A DNA stretch of 64,000 nucleotides from Batillaria attramentaria. Taxonomy: Eukaryota > Mollusca > Gastropoda > Batillariidae. The stretch covers positions 1,956,501 through 2,020,500 of the forward strand of contig JACVVK020000060.1 in the NCBI GenBank assembly GCA_018292915.2, in the 5' to 3' direction. The position numbers and the translations under genes were made by a program. This document shows positions 50,901 to 61,145 of the stretch, piece after piece (position 1 is the first letter of the stretch; every line of letters starts with the position of its first letter). Under the pieces are notes generated by a model. That model was not told where the DNA came from, did not search any database, and saw only the letters and a list, made by a program, of their open reading frames with translations.

Positions 50901-53900
50901 CAACTGCTGATGTTTGATTTAAAGTAACTTGCTGAATTTGTTGCTTACTGGCTGAAATATTGGTGCTATGTAATGTGCACATCCCATGTACCTTCAATAA
51001 AACGTACAACCGTGGAGTAGTTGGAACACAGGGGCAGCACACGTCTCACAAGCTCATGCAGAGAAGGATCTGTATATCAACAAAAGAACAAAATGTACAG
51101 TTACTGATGTGGTATCACCGTTAGGGTTTGTGTCTGGATCAGTCTGGACTTCATAATCATGCATTATCATGAACATGAAGACCATAATATAGCAAGTACA
51201 AATTTCAATCTTTATTATCATTACAGTTTTATTTCCATATCATAATCCACAGATGTTCCAATCTGTTCATTAACTTAATTTACCTGACTACAGGAATTTG
51301 TTTTCTTCCACAACCTTGCACAGACACAACTGATTTTAGCATAGACCCCGGTTTCAAAACAAAAACAATCTTAATTCAAAACATGGCCTACTGATGGAAA
51401 ACAACACCATTCCATTTTACTGTATCTCAAAAGACCCTAATTGCCTGATGAACTGACACCCTATAATCTTGAGACTGTATACAGTTGTGTTAGTGTTAGT
51501 AGTGGGAACCAGAATTTCCAGAACACTAGCATACCTAAGCTCTGATCAATCATGAACTCTTTGGGTGCATATCTCTCTGTCAAAGCCCGTGCCAGGATGT
51601 ACTTTCCTTCAATACCCTGCAACAAGAAAACAAAACATCAGGTCCCTTAAAAAAAAAAGAAAAGTAAGGTGATATCATTTGGTATACTCTTGAAGTCACT
51701 CTCTCTCACATACATGCATGCACACATAAACAAGTAGAAGAACATACCTGCATACAACAAAGCAGATCTTCTACCACAGCGTGTTCTTGTAGCGTGACTG
51801 GCAGGGTCCCCAGTGCAACAATGTTCTGCAACAACACAAATGTATAGATGAAACATCTGAAATTTACCTCTTAACCTTCGCATAAGAAGTTGACTGAGGT
51901 GGTGATGGTGGTGACTTGCGGTGCTGGTGAAAAGAGGTGACTAAGCCTGTGCTGGATCTTAAATATTGTCAACAGTTCTGGTGTGGATAAGTCTGAGTTT
52001 GGACCATTTTATGCTAAATGTGATCTACAATGTGGCATGGATCACTGAATCACACATTCCTGTGATCAAAAAGTTACTAAGAAGAATTAATAGGAATTTT
52101 CAGTTATAGGATCAACCAAACACTCAAACCTATTTTTTTAAAAAGAAAAAAAAAAGTGCACAACTTTAGTCTTAGGCCTAGTAGTAGTACAGTTCAGCAT
52201 GAGAATAGTCGTATCTGTACCTGATCAGTAGGGCCATCCACACCAACCATGAAGTCAAGGGTGAGAGACGGTCGCTGGAACAACCAGTCCGGTTGAACAG
52301 GGAGGTTTACTGAAATTGGCACAAGAGCAACTTATTCTGGAACCTGATTGAATAAAATCACATACACTGTTCTCCATTATAGTTCATATATATATATATA
52401 CAGGAACACATGTGACCATGACAGAGTCCTGCATTTGTATTCAAAACGGTTAACATGTTAGCCATAAATATCAGAAAGAAAACCCTGCCGACAGACATAA
52501 ATAAAACTTAAGGCACTGTCTCCCAGTTTTGAAAATTACAATTCAAAAAATCAAATTTACGTGTCTGATGAGTGATGATAAACATACATGTCTGAAAGAT
52601 TCCCACTGATACCAGGCTGGGATAGGTGGGCCCTGGTGGGCGACTACAGGGACAACGACCCACTTTAGAAAACAAATTTTAGCATTTTAAAGGCATTTAA
52701 TGGCCTCTCCTGGCACCCAAAATTAATACTACCATGATACTGACATCAACGTCTCCAAAAATGAAGTCATATATGGCATTACATGTATCACAATATATAA
52801 CTGTGTGTGCAAACTTACCCCCTTTCTTTTCTTTGGTTGAAACTTTAGATTTTTTTTTTTTCTGAAAGTAAAGAAAATTTGGCTGAAAAATGCCAAATGA
52901 CTCAAAAATTCCCCAGCCTGAGATACACATCACACATAAGTCCACTTACCATTGTGCTTCATCTCCTTTTCTCTCAGTGCCTTCTTGACGTAGTCATTCA
53001 TGGTTTTGGCAGTCACAGACTGAGCTTCCTTCATCAGCTGATTTTTTATCTGTTCAAATAAAAACATTCAACCAAAGTATGAATCTGACAGTGATGCTCA
53101 CTGATCAAGACTAAATGCCAACAGTTGGCAAAGCGAAAAGTGAAGCGCCTGCTATAGTGTTGCTGTCACTCTTTGAAGAGCTTTTGAGCCATTTGAATTT
53201 TCATAGACTGCAAGGCAAGCAGTAAATTGCACTGAAAGCTCTTATCATCATTATTATTAGTTTGAGCATACAGACACACTCACAAGTGCAAATGTCTCAT
53301 ATTTAAAGTTGTGTTCTGTGATGAACAAAAACAATTTGTGTGTGCGCATGTATGTGTCCCTGTGTACATCTACCATCAAACAACAAATTTAAACAAGTAC
53401 AAACCTCTGACAGCTCTTGAGCAGTCATTTTTGTGCCTGGCTCTGGCAGAGGAGCCAGAATTTTATCATGCGACTGCAGGGTCGTCGTGCCTGCCGCTCT
53501 GGCCTGATCAGCAGCATTTTTGGCAAGGAAGTCTTTGGTCTGCAAAGAGAAAGTACGGAAAGATGTGCCCTGCAGTGCCACTCATTTTGTACAATGAGAA
53601 TAATTTGTGATGCTTGTTAACAATCCAGCAGTTGAAATACAGTCAGAGATTCAATGCAGGTGCTTCTTGAAAGTTGCCTACACTACCAGTTCAACACAGT
53701 GATGTCCATCTGGCAGGTATACATGTGATAAACTTTGTTCAGTTACTGGTCAATTATCCAATGTATGACTTTGAAAAAGACAATAAAACAGTAATAGTAT
53801 TTGTGAGCAGGTACGAACCTTATCACATGACACCACATTTCCATTTACTGACTCGATTGTCTTGTGACAGTCTTGCGTCTATGCTTCTGGTAGGTGCCAT

Positions 53901-55153
53901 CACCAACTACATGTACCAACACTAAATGGCCAGCAGTCTGCTCCGACTACAAGTTCTTTTCACAAAGTACAGCAGACACATCCCTTCTGCTGGCGCTTCA
54001 TTTACTCTTTTTTCAAAATTGTATCAAAATGACAGCAAAAATACTACACACCTGTTGTTCTTCACTGAGCTTAGACAATAGGTACACCAGAGGGTCCAAA
54101 TCACGCACACTGAAAAAAACAACAACAAAAAACACATACCAAAGTTTGATTAAAAGCAAGAATTTTGTAAAAACTTGTTTGTTTTTTTTAAAAAAACAAC
54201 ACACACACACACACAAAAGTCAATGAACCAGTAGCAAACTAAACATCTCTTAGACTTTTCTTCATTTTATATTTCAGCAATATAGTTGTGGTAAAATGAT
54301 CTACAACTTTACACGTATAACATGTGAAGTGAAACATGTAATTTCTTATAAACTGTATTCCATTACATATAAATTTATCTGTTTCTACTATAGTAGACAA
54401 AACACCACAATACATACTTTTTTGCCTTCAGTTCATCATATTTTGCAAAGAACTCAATAGGGGTTGGAGTCGATTCACCAATCTTCCTTTTTGCATGGTG
54501 AGATGACACCTGGAAACATTACAACTGAATTACATTTCATGAATTATTTATAATTCACAAATTACCAGAGCTCAACTGATTGACTATGCCAAGGACCATT
54601 ATTTCTGACAAAGTTGATATGGGGTAATCGGCTGATTTTAAACCCCTCTAATCTAAGATTACACACGTGTAGCTATACACCAAAGCTAAAACAAATTTCT
54701 CCAAGCAGCACAGCCAGCTCATTATGCTCAAGCTACAAATACTGCCTGACCTGAGTTGTAATGTACGGTGTTGTGTTCTTCAGTAACATCTCTGTGTAGA
54801 CTTCTTCCCCGATGGAATCTGATGACCTGACACTGAAAGAAAATGCAAAGATTTACAGAACACCACTACAGAGTACCGGATATGGATGTTATTGTATACA
54901 CTACACGTAATGGTGTATGCTCTAAAAAGCACTGTTAGACTCAAAAGAAGTATAATTCTAAAGAACATGCCAACAGAAGCTAAACAATGACTAGTTGTTA
55001 CCAGTTACTAATGTATACTGTAGTGCATTAAACTTAAACCCAGTTCATAATTTACACAAATGACTAAAAACAACTAATTTTAATTTAAGCAGTGTCTTAC
55101 CCCAGCAGGTTCATCAGTTCACTAACATGATGATGAACTTTGAATTCACTCAT
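36394..55153 (-). CDS. TUBGCP2: Gamma-tubulin complex component 2 (GCP2)
   Basis: GCP2 pairs with GCP3 and gamma-tubulin in the complex that nucleates microtubules at centrosomes. Thirty coding exons join in frame (2802 nt, 933 residues; human about 900): 55153-55101, 54832-54751, 54509-54418, 54109-54052, 53539-53405, 53049-52950, 52309-52221, 51825-51748, 51616-51535, 51069-50992, 50681-50614, 50429-50385, 50011-49919, 49583-49522, 49234-49192, 48906-48835, 48539-48478, 48121-48009, 47572-47422, 46735-46644, 46346-46259, 45984-45911, 45718-45618, 45335-45265, 43129-42955, 42627-42484, 38633-38508, 38057-37894, 36793-36696, 36506-36394. Family motifs seen: MSEFKVHH start, DPLVYLLSKLSEE, LEKWIYKGIIRDPYSE, ILNTGKYLNVVR, FDYVVKWPVSLVVNRK, RQRMLNFVQN and LDFNGFYTERLE. 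Introns 17 and 20 are AT-AC. The last exon is poorly conserved. Confidence 0.97.
37018..37671. mobile_element. Non-autonomous terminal-inverted-repeat element
   Basis: The ends AGGCTGCGAGTATAGTGCAT and complement continue as near-perfect arms of about 40 bp (CCGTGTCGTACACGGCCGCACG). AAGTA flanks both sides (37013-37017 and 37672-37676), a probable 5-bp target duplication. The 654-bp interior has several ACGGGT/ACCCGT and AGTATA sub-repeats and no transposase. It lies in TUBGCP2 intron 28. A 5-bp duplication does not fit the common hAT, mariner or piggyBac families. Confidence 0.8.
38739..42037 (+). mobile_element. Full-length RTE-like non-LTR retrotransposon
   Basis: A perfect 11-bp target duplication ACAATGAATTA lies at 38728-38738 and 42038-42048, flanking a 3.3-kb element. 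It has a short 5' untranslated region, one intact 1002-codon frame and a 3' end of tandem TAAG units that starts at the stop codon itself. Size, single frame, minimal 3' end and short tandem-repeat tail fit the RTE clade. It lies antisense in TUBGCP2 intron 26; without it that intron would be about 550 bp. Confidence 0.93.
39019..42027 (+). CDS. Retrotransposon endonuclease-reverse transcriptase
   Basis: The 1002-residue polyprotein copies element RNA into DNA at a nicked chromosomal target. The N-terminal apurinic-type endonuclease shows ATWNIRTM (about 27), SETRW, QCYAPTND, GDFNAKIG and SSDHHLL (about 265). A basic linker follows. The reverse transcriptase has GKAAGPDEIP, YRGIMLLSVPGKVLNR, QAGFRRNRSCADQI, IDYEKAFDSVDR (catalytic Asp at 642 in that block), GVRQGCLLSPFLF and FADD at 742-745. 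The C-terminal tail has FVYLGS, LLYGCETW and a basic RKRGRPRNSWRRD region. No RNase H domain is seen. All catalytic motifs are intact and there is no internal stop, so it may be recently active. A second ATG at 39085 is an alternative start. Codon use is GC-richer than its surroundings, as expected for a recent insertion. Confidence 0.95.
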   Translation: MTHCSESRKEAARPTPLLTPRTMTRVATWNIRTMYEVGRTIQVAREMKNYKIGVLGLSETRWLQTGQLRFSSGEQLLYSGHTEDGAPHTEGVALMLAPEAQRALIGWEPVNSRIITAKFITKKKDIKLNIIQCYAPTNDAEEEKKDDFYQQLQTVIDRGGAKDMTILMGDFNAKIGSDNTGYENTMGTQGLGQMNENGERFADFCALNQLVIGGSIFPHKRIHKATWRSPDHVTENQIDHICISRKFRRSWRDVRVMRGADVSSDHHLLATTLRLRLKRHTNANNTRTRYNVGLLRNTETQAAFRISLSNRFQPLQDLIEDSGMDIETQWEHSKKLWHDTCEEVLGKRKTQHKEWISADTIQKLEVRKKKKSALNTSRTRRAKAKAQEEYTAADREVKRSTRKDKRDYIDNLANQAEEAAGQGNLKDLYQVTKKLAGKFQQTDKPVKDKNGHPLTTTEEQLKRWAEHFRELLNRPIPETPPDIPPAETELPINCDKPSKAEIRKAIMTLRNGKAAGPDEIPAEAIKADTETAVNILHSLFSKIWEKEEVPAQWKEGIVIKLPKKGDLRDCSNYRGIMLLSVPGKVLNRILLERMREAVDPMLRDQQAGFRRNRSCADQIASLRIIVEQSLEWNSPLYINFIDYEKAFDSVDREALWKLLRHYGVPGKIISLIQCTYKDMSCRIAHAGQLSESFEVKTGVRQGCLLSPFLFLLVIDWIMKTTTTGRKNGIQWTLWAQLDDLDFADDLALLSHSHSQMQDKTTCLEATSAGTGLKINRRKTELMKINTTANTPVTVGGEPIREVESFVYLGSVVDGQGGTDRDVTARIGKARAAMVMLKNIWASKVVSIRTKLRIYNSNVKSVLLYGCETWRTTKTMQQKIQTFLNTCLRRIFNIRWPEKIRNEELWERAGQEPAAKQILRRKWGWIGHTLRKPASSTTRQALTWNPQGKRKRGRPRNSWRRDTEAELYKQGTNWTGVARIAQNRVRWRRVVDGLCSTWSQGPK
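42702..42772. repeat. Poly-G / poly-C inverted pair
   Basis: About 20 G (42702-42721) and about 15 C (near 42758-42772) are separated by 36 bp, followed by A/C-rich low complexity to about 42910. It lies in TUBGCP2 intron 25. Confidence 0.9.
44874..44939. repeat. (AT)n microsatellite
   Basis: Uninterrupted AT run of about 66 bp in TUBGCP2 intron 24. Confidence 0.95.
46347..46643 (-). other. U12-type AT-AC intron (TUBGCP2 intron 20)
   Basis: On the minus strand the upstream exon ends ..ATTGATG and the intron starts ATATCCTTTCC, matching the U12 donor consensus. Near the 3' end is ACCTTAAC, a match to the U12 branch site, about 10 nt before the terminal ..TTTATAC. Joining G to ATATCATGCC keeps the frame and gives NIDDIMPTRLE, which aligns with human GCP2. 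No GT-AG alternative gives a conserved join. Confidence 0.9.
47085..47325 (-). repeat. Unclassified interspersed repeat, copy B
   Basis: Same family as 34206-34450, in TUBGCP2 intron 19. Shared blocks in plus-strand order are CAGCCTCTCCTGACACCC, ATCTTCAAAAATGAAG, CATTACATGTATCATGATAC, CTTTCTTTTCTTTGGCTGAA and AATTGCCAAATTACTGAAAA. A poly-C run of about 19 bases adjoins it at 47023-47042. Confidence 0.65.
48122..48477 (-). other. U12-type AT-AC intron (TUBGCP2 intron 17)
   Basis: On the minus strand the exon ends ..AATGATGC and the intron starts ATATCCTTTG. ACCCTTAAC lies about 10 nt before the terminal ..TGTTTAC. The join GC/T gives NDAYWEQHYT, which aligns with human NDKYWDQRYT. No GT donor is present at the conserved position. 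Confidence 0.92.
52680..52925 (-). repeat. Unclassified interspersed repeat, copy C
   Basis: Same family as 34206-34450 and 47085-47325, in TUBGCP2 intron 6. Shared plus-strand blocks are GGCCTCTCCTGGCACCC, GTCTCCAAAAATGAAG, GGCATTACATGTATCA, CTTTCTTTTCTTTGGTTGAA and AAAATGCCAAATGACT. Confidence 0.65.
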
Positions 55154-56472
55154 TTTGGTTGTTGACCCTGAAAAACAATGCGCAAACTTTCCTAGTAAGG
55201 GCTGACGTGCAAAAATTTCAACAACTGAAGTCCCTAGACCTTCCATCCTCACATCCCCTTGATTGAATGCCCACTTGGATGCATAGATAATGAGGATTTG
55301 TCTGGCGCCCAACCTCCTGCTGGTGCTCTAGGCGCCTCACAATAGTAGAGTGGCAATACATACACATGAAACACATGTCACATTACATACACATGAAATA
55401 CACGCTACATGCACACAGCTAGGATACATCTTGATTCCTTCAGCTTAGAATTAGATTGATTTCACTCGCAAAGATGCTCAGAGTACAGTGTGCCAGAAAA
55501 TGTAGAGGGTTGAAGAAACTCCGATACTCGGGAACGCTTGGCGATATGCCTCCGCCTTTTTAAGCCGGGCACAAAGATATATATATATCGCTATTGCGGT
55601 CTTTTCCTCAAACGTTCAGTGGTTTAGGCATCGCACGAACGCGAGAGGGACACTGCGATCGAACCAACTTGTTAAAACTTAAGAATGCACCAACAACATG
55701 ACAAGTAGATGTTTTAATATAAACAAACACGTATAAGTTTCACTAGACTCACCAACGGAAATAATGGTAATGACCCAAGAAAACGACTATGATAGTGAAA
55801 ACGTCGAGGAGTCTTTCAAACAAGATATTTCCGCGCCATGTTTGTTCTCGGAGCCAAACTTGCGTCACGTGACGAGAACGTCCGGCGTCGCATTCCTGCC
55901 TTTTCAGGAGTTTACGGGCTTCTAGTTTGGTAAACACACTCAACGGTCTAACCTGCTGTTAAACAGTATCTCTAGATGGTATGTTCTACGCGTATTCGTG
56001 TATTTTTCTGGCGTACCAAGTCCGAGATTTTTCGCGATTTGGCGACAATCAACGAGAGTTGGTATCGACTGTAAACAGTATGGCGGTTTACTTGATGAAA
56101 GGTTTGAACATGTTCACAGAGAAAAATAGACACCGTTCTTCTTGTTTTGTGGATATAAAGCGCTCACTTTGCAACGTGTCACGAATTTGTACAGGTTCCA
56201 ACCTTACAGCTGACACTAACTAGCCGATTTTGAATTGTTTTGATAATTTTGCAGTTCACAGATTCCTGATAATCGAGCAACTTCATCCAGACATGTTCCT
56301 GATTCTTTCTCACAGCTAATTAGTCATCGCGATATTTCTGCAGTAGCATCGTTTTTAATGCTATTTCATCCAGTGTACAAGTGTAACAGGTGAAAACAAA
56401 ACGTAACAACAACTGCCAGGGTTTGCCTTTTATAAACGTGATTTGTGTTGCCACATTTTTCTGTTCTAACAG
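55154..56472. promoter_or_regulatory. Putative bidirectional promoter, TUBGCP2/TMEM138
   Basis: The two genes are head-to-head with 1.4 kb between start codons. On the minus strand a splice acceptor TTGTTTTTCAG ends at 55168, leaving 14 nt of leader before the TUBGCP2 ATG. A matching donor CCGTTG/GTGAGT ends a probable non-coding exon at 55753, whose upstream end lies in a CpG-richer stretch (55840-55960). TMEM138 transcription probably starts just to its right. No TATA box was assigned. The start sites are inferred. Confidence 0.5.
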
Positions 56473-56532
56473 CATGCTGGAAATGAACACATCCGTGACT
56501 GGTGCTAACAGGGAGTTGAGAGAAACAGTAAG

Positions 56533-58516
56533 ATGTTGGTCTCCCGTTACCAGCCAATCCTGTACCTTCAGTATCTACTGCTGTTTGTGGACATTTTCTT
56601 GAACGCATTTACAGAGCTGCTACGCTACCAAAATGTCATACTCCTTGTTCTCTATGTGTAAGTATTCACTAATACTTTAAGTAATAGTTTAGCTGTATAG
56701 CATGTGTGTGAAGTCATCTGACTAACAGTTCATCTACATAGTGAGTACATAGTGAAATAATGCTGAGTTACAACATTCAAGTCCGTCTAGTCTTTTATCA
56801 GTCAGACCATTTTGATGAGTGCGTTTGTTTTCCTTACAGCCTGGAAATAATGTATCTAGGCTTACCCCTTCAGTCTTTGCAACCATTATGAAAACCAGAA
56901 ATGGTATGGTAATGCCCATATTATTGGGGACAATCAGCCTGCTCTTTGCATTCATTTACTGGGAATGGTGCATGCTGCGTACATCCTGGTGAAATTCTTC
57001 TTGTGTGCAGAGTACTCTTTACATAATTACAGGGCAGTCCTTTGGAGAGAGAATTAATTTTGTGTCTTTGGTTAACATGTTCAAGTTATTTGCAGTGGGA
57101 GTGGGAGGATCTTAGTATCAACAAGCATGACAGCACTATCACCAGTTTTGCTGTAGTGAAACCGTATGATAATGTAAACGCTATGTTCTGTAGGTTCTTC
57201 TATGGTACTATGGCCTTTTCACTGACGGGCGGTCACTTTATGTGAGGGTGTAAATAAGTAACAGAAAGAAGCCTTTGGCATGAACATCAGCTGTGTTTTT
57301 AGATAGAGAATTTCTTTCTGCAACAGACCGGCCTGACAAGATTAACGGTAACTCATGCCACACGTCTGCAGAAACACATACAGGTATGTCTCATTTGGTA
57401 TCTGAAATTCTGTATTTTTCAGGGTGCAGGACATCTGTATTGTGTTTGCTGTCATCATCATCTTCCTGTTGTTTTTCAATACATTCATCTTCCAAGCCGG
57501 GCTAGTCAGCATCTTGGTCAGCAAGTTCAAGGTGCCAATCTCTGTCACCTTCATCTATTTCTCACTCTGCCTGGGGCTTCATGTATGGACAATGGTAAGT
57601 ATTCTGTATAAAGGCATTGGTCTGTTTTCATTGTTGCTGTTTATAAAAAAGTTTATTCTGTTCTTATTTTTCTTTTCTTTTTTAAATTGATATTTCTTTT
57701 ATGAAGTTTTTTTTTTTTTTTTTTGGGGGGGGGGGGTGGGTGGGAGGGTAGAAGGTAAGCATAATAAAAGCACAAAAGATAGCAGGTCCATCAAGCAATT
57801 AAATATAATATTTTTTACAATGTATATATCTAGACTACAGAATTATTTATGCTACTGTCAGATACAATACTGCAATACGTTGGTGGCTGTCTTTACAGGA
57901 ACGGAGATGGGACAACACAAACATCTATATGTGGGATAACAAGGGATATCAGGCTCTCTTCATAATCCAGCGCACATGTATGTATTGTTATCATTACAAT
58001 TCAGGTTAACAACATGCTCATGAATCTTGCTGAAAATAAAGACAAGTGTTTCTTGAAAGAGGATGAAATCACAGTAAATTTTATATACTGTATTATATAT
58101 ATTCACTTCCATTTAAATCATTTGAATGTCACCGTCCAGAGTCAGGGTTTGTTAGGATGTTTGAATACGTGTGTATGTGTGTGCGCTAGCGTGCGTGCGT
58201 GTGTCTAAATATTGATTATATCCTCATTCCAAACATGCTTTTTGGTGAAGAGGACACAGCCAGTGGCACAACTTGGTAGAGCTGCTTGTGCAGATGTTTG
58301 TTGATAGTCAATGGATTTGGTTTGTTTTGTTAATTTGTTTTATGCCATGAACACTCAGGCATTTGAGCTGCTATAATCACAGCTGCATGTTCTACACTTT
58401 TGGCAGGCGCAGTATTACACTACTACTTCTACAAGCGGACAGCACTAAAGCTTGGAGACCCACGCTACTACCAGGATTCTGAATGGATCCATCGTGAGTT
58501 TGAGCGCAGGAGATGA
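56533..58516 (+). CDS. TMEM138: Transmembrane protein 138
   Basis: TMEM138 is a small multi-pass membrane protein needed for ciliary function; human mutations cause Joubert syndrome. Four coding exons, 56533-56657, 57423-57594, 57899-57977 and 58407-58516, join in frame to 161 residues (human 162). Seen: [17 protein letters not shown] and [12 protein letters not shown] (segments 1-2), [20 protein letters not shown] (very close to human), [47 protein letters not shown] and a basic C terminus. The exon holding the start probably begins at 56473 after TTCTGTTCTAACAG. It then contains an upstream ATG at 56474 in another frame, overlapping the start codon. Confidence 0.95.
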
Positions 58517-58881
58517 TGAATCTCACAGCTACCTCAGTGTCCTGCATTGTGACTTATGACTTTTTTTGAACATTATAATGTTTCTCTAGTGTAGGTGTGC
58601 TGCTAGAAAACAGTGCCTTTCAATGCTGTGTATTTCAGTATGTTTTATAGGCTTGAGTTTCTGGCCAGTACAGGAGATGATGTGCTCTCATGGTGTACTC
58701 CATTAGTACTACTGTTTATACTGTTTATCTGCATTATTGACTGGTACCCATTCTGTCAAGAAATCCATCCACTGTTTTCCTAAAAAGAAAGCGGTTTCTT
58801 TTCACAGCATTCCACAGAAACAAGCAGTGCTTAAGACAGGGCAGGCAGTGACAGTTTGTCTCAGAAATTTCACATTATCCC

Positions 58882-59042
58882 TTAACTCTTTGACATCGCG
58901 AGCTTGGCCAGTGACCTACTTCCCTTGCTGACACGCATGCAATTGCCGGCTGTTTAGGGCAACGCGAATCGGTTCGCGGCTCGGTGCCTACGGCTGTTTA
59001 GAGTAACGCGAGCCGGCTCGCGTCCCGATGCGTAAAGGTTAA
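58882..59042. mobile_element. Small piggyBac-like MITE
   Basis: TTAA at 58882-58885 and 59039-59042 bracket imperfect inverted ends, CTCTTTGACATCGCG and the complement of CGATGCGTAAAGG. The interior holds two diverged direct copies of GGCTGTTTAGRGYAACGCGA...CGGYTCGC. TTAA target duplication points to piggyBac-type mobilisation (inference). Confidence 0.65.
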
Positions 59043-60083
59043 GTACAGGAAGTCTACCTATACACCTGTACCACTGACCAGAGGATATTACATGCTGGGT
59101 AGCCACTACTCTTAAATGGTCTGGAAAAGCTGGAATGGTGTTGTGTTTTTTGGTTTGTTTGTTTTTATTCATTTTGTAAATTCTAAGAAGAGAGTACCTA
59201 ATACACACCCAATTCCAGGCAACAGTTGAAACATAACCACCTTTGTCAGCATCTGGTCAATTTTGTTTACCACAAATGAACACTGAACTGTGCCATTGAT
59301 TTGTACCACACTGGATTGTGACTACAAAGGTGGTTGTACTGTGTGTGACAGTTTGGTTGGACAAACAGAAACCTACATGTGCTTCCAGTATGTTTGTAGA
59401 GATTTGAGATTGCCATTTTCTTTAAAGGATTGCCATCATCGAAGGCAGTTTCAGGTTTGTGTCGGCAAAGTACAAAAATTGTCTGCGTGAAAACTAATAA
59501 TTTACAAACCAGAATCTGTACAGTGAAGATTCTGATCTGTGACTTCTACCAGCACACTATTTTGTTCAGAGTTATGGCCGTTAATTTCCGTCCAATTGAA
59601 CTTACGTGTATTTCAATGCAAGTAATATTTTGTATTTATTTGTGACTTCCTTAGTGGGACGTCATGTCAAAACTAGTTTTCAAAGATATACTATTCATCT
59701 TTCATCAGTAGCAGCTTAGTTGAAGAAAATGCTTCTTACAAGTTTTGACCATTTTTGCATTAGAAATCAAATTTGAGCTTTAGGAGTGGTGTACAGTAAA
59801 TTACCTAAATTAAAAAACGGAGCATGAGCATAAAATTTTATGCTTCTCTGAAAAACATATAAACATGTTGTGTACTGCCAGGTGTATTCTGTGGAAAGTA
59901 GTGTATGATGACCCTTTATCGGTTGTGTCATTTGGGATTTCTTGAACAGGACTGTAAATGCACGATTTTCAACAAGCATTTGATTTTGACTGCCACTGTG
60001 ATTCAGCCGTGGAGAAATCTTCTGCACTTGTATACACAGCCATGGCTGTTGATGTAGCCTGTAATTTGTAAATGTGCACATAC

Positions 60084-60121
<38 letters not shown>

Positions 60122-60433
60122 TTGCTGATATGATATTTATATGATAAAGTGCTTTCTTCAGGTTGATTTTCTGTCTTAAAATGTTGAATGGCTTTGCATT
60201 TGCATGGTTAGCATACTTTATCGTGTTTAAGACATGTATCTTCAGATCCATAGGCAGATGGTTGCCACACTAATATCCAGGTACGCATGTGCATGTACTC
60301 ATAGCAGCACTTGTCAGGACCGTTGGGATCCTCGTTCGGGTCACCACTAATACCCTAGAAGCATTCAGTTATGTTGGGTGCGTATAGGTCTTTTTCAGCT
60401 TGTTGTAGTTTGATGGTGGGTTTTTTGGTCTTT

Positions 60434-60475
60434 CCCCCCCCCCCCCCCCCCTGGACAGTGGGGGGGGGGGGGGGG
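60434..60475. repeat. Poly-C / poly-G hairpin
   Basis: 18 C and 16 G are separated by TGGACAGT only, giving a perfect stem of up to 16 GC pairs in the TMEM138 3' flank. Confidence 0.95.
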
Positions 60476-61145
60476 ACTCCAGCCTCTGACTTTATTTTGG
60501 TGGTATAGCACTGCCGTTTCTTGCTCCCTGTGTCTGTGTCGACACCAGATAGGTTTACAGTGCTTTTAAGTGTCACATAGTACATTGTTTGGAAAAGGAA
60601 AAGAAGAACTGTTTGTGCTAACTGATAATATTATTACTAAATTAATTTTTCCAGTTTATTCGCTTACTCGTGTAAGTAATCGTGATATATATTTGTAAAT
60701 AAAATCCGTTTTGTATTGAGCATAATTTCAGTGTTTTGTGGTGTTTGTCTGTATGTGTTGTTTGTTGTTTTTTTAAAGCTACATTTGCCTTGTAGTAGCA
60801 TTCACAGCACAAGAAAAACCACCACACAAATTGATTCACTATAGCTTCAGTGAAATCACAAATGCAAAGAGTGGGGAAAAGAAAAATGTGGTTTATATGT
60901 TTTGCAGCATCAGTCATTCATATACAATAAACCGACAACAGTTTCGCAATCTGCTCCATGAACTTTCTCAAATTTAAATTACCGGTATTCAGCTTTCAGA
61001 GGTCTGTTTTCTATTTTCTGTATTACATGTAACATGCACATTCAGTATCAAATTCAATAAATCCACACCAGTATCACGATCTGTCAAGTGATGTCATTAA
61101 TTTTTTCTTGTCGTCTCTGCACACAGCGTTCAGTAGTCACCTCGA

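Larger units (their letters stand above)
58517..61145 (+). other. TMEM138 3' untranslated region and intergenic
   Basis: No coding exon recognised. AATAAA at 60698-60703 is a candidate poly(A) signal for a long TMEM138 transcript. The gene converges with the minus-strand MTARC gene whose stop is at 61146. Contains the TTAA element (58882-59042), a GT/GA microsatellite near 60086-60120 and the poly-C/poly-G hairpin. Confidence 0.5.

Noticed and set aside
55749..55943. 64-codon minus-strand frame upstream of TUBGCP2
   Set aside because: It starts at a non-ATG codon and lies in the probable 5' untranslated exon; it does not join in frame to the conserved MSEFKVHH start.
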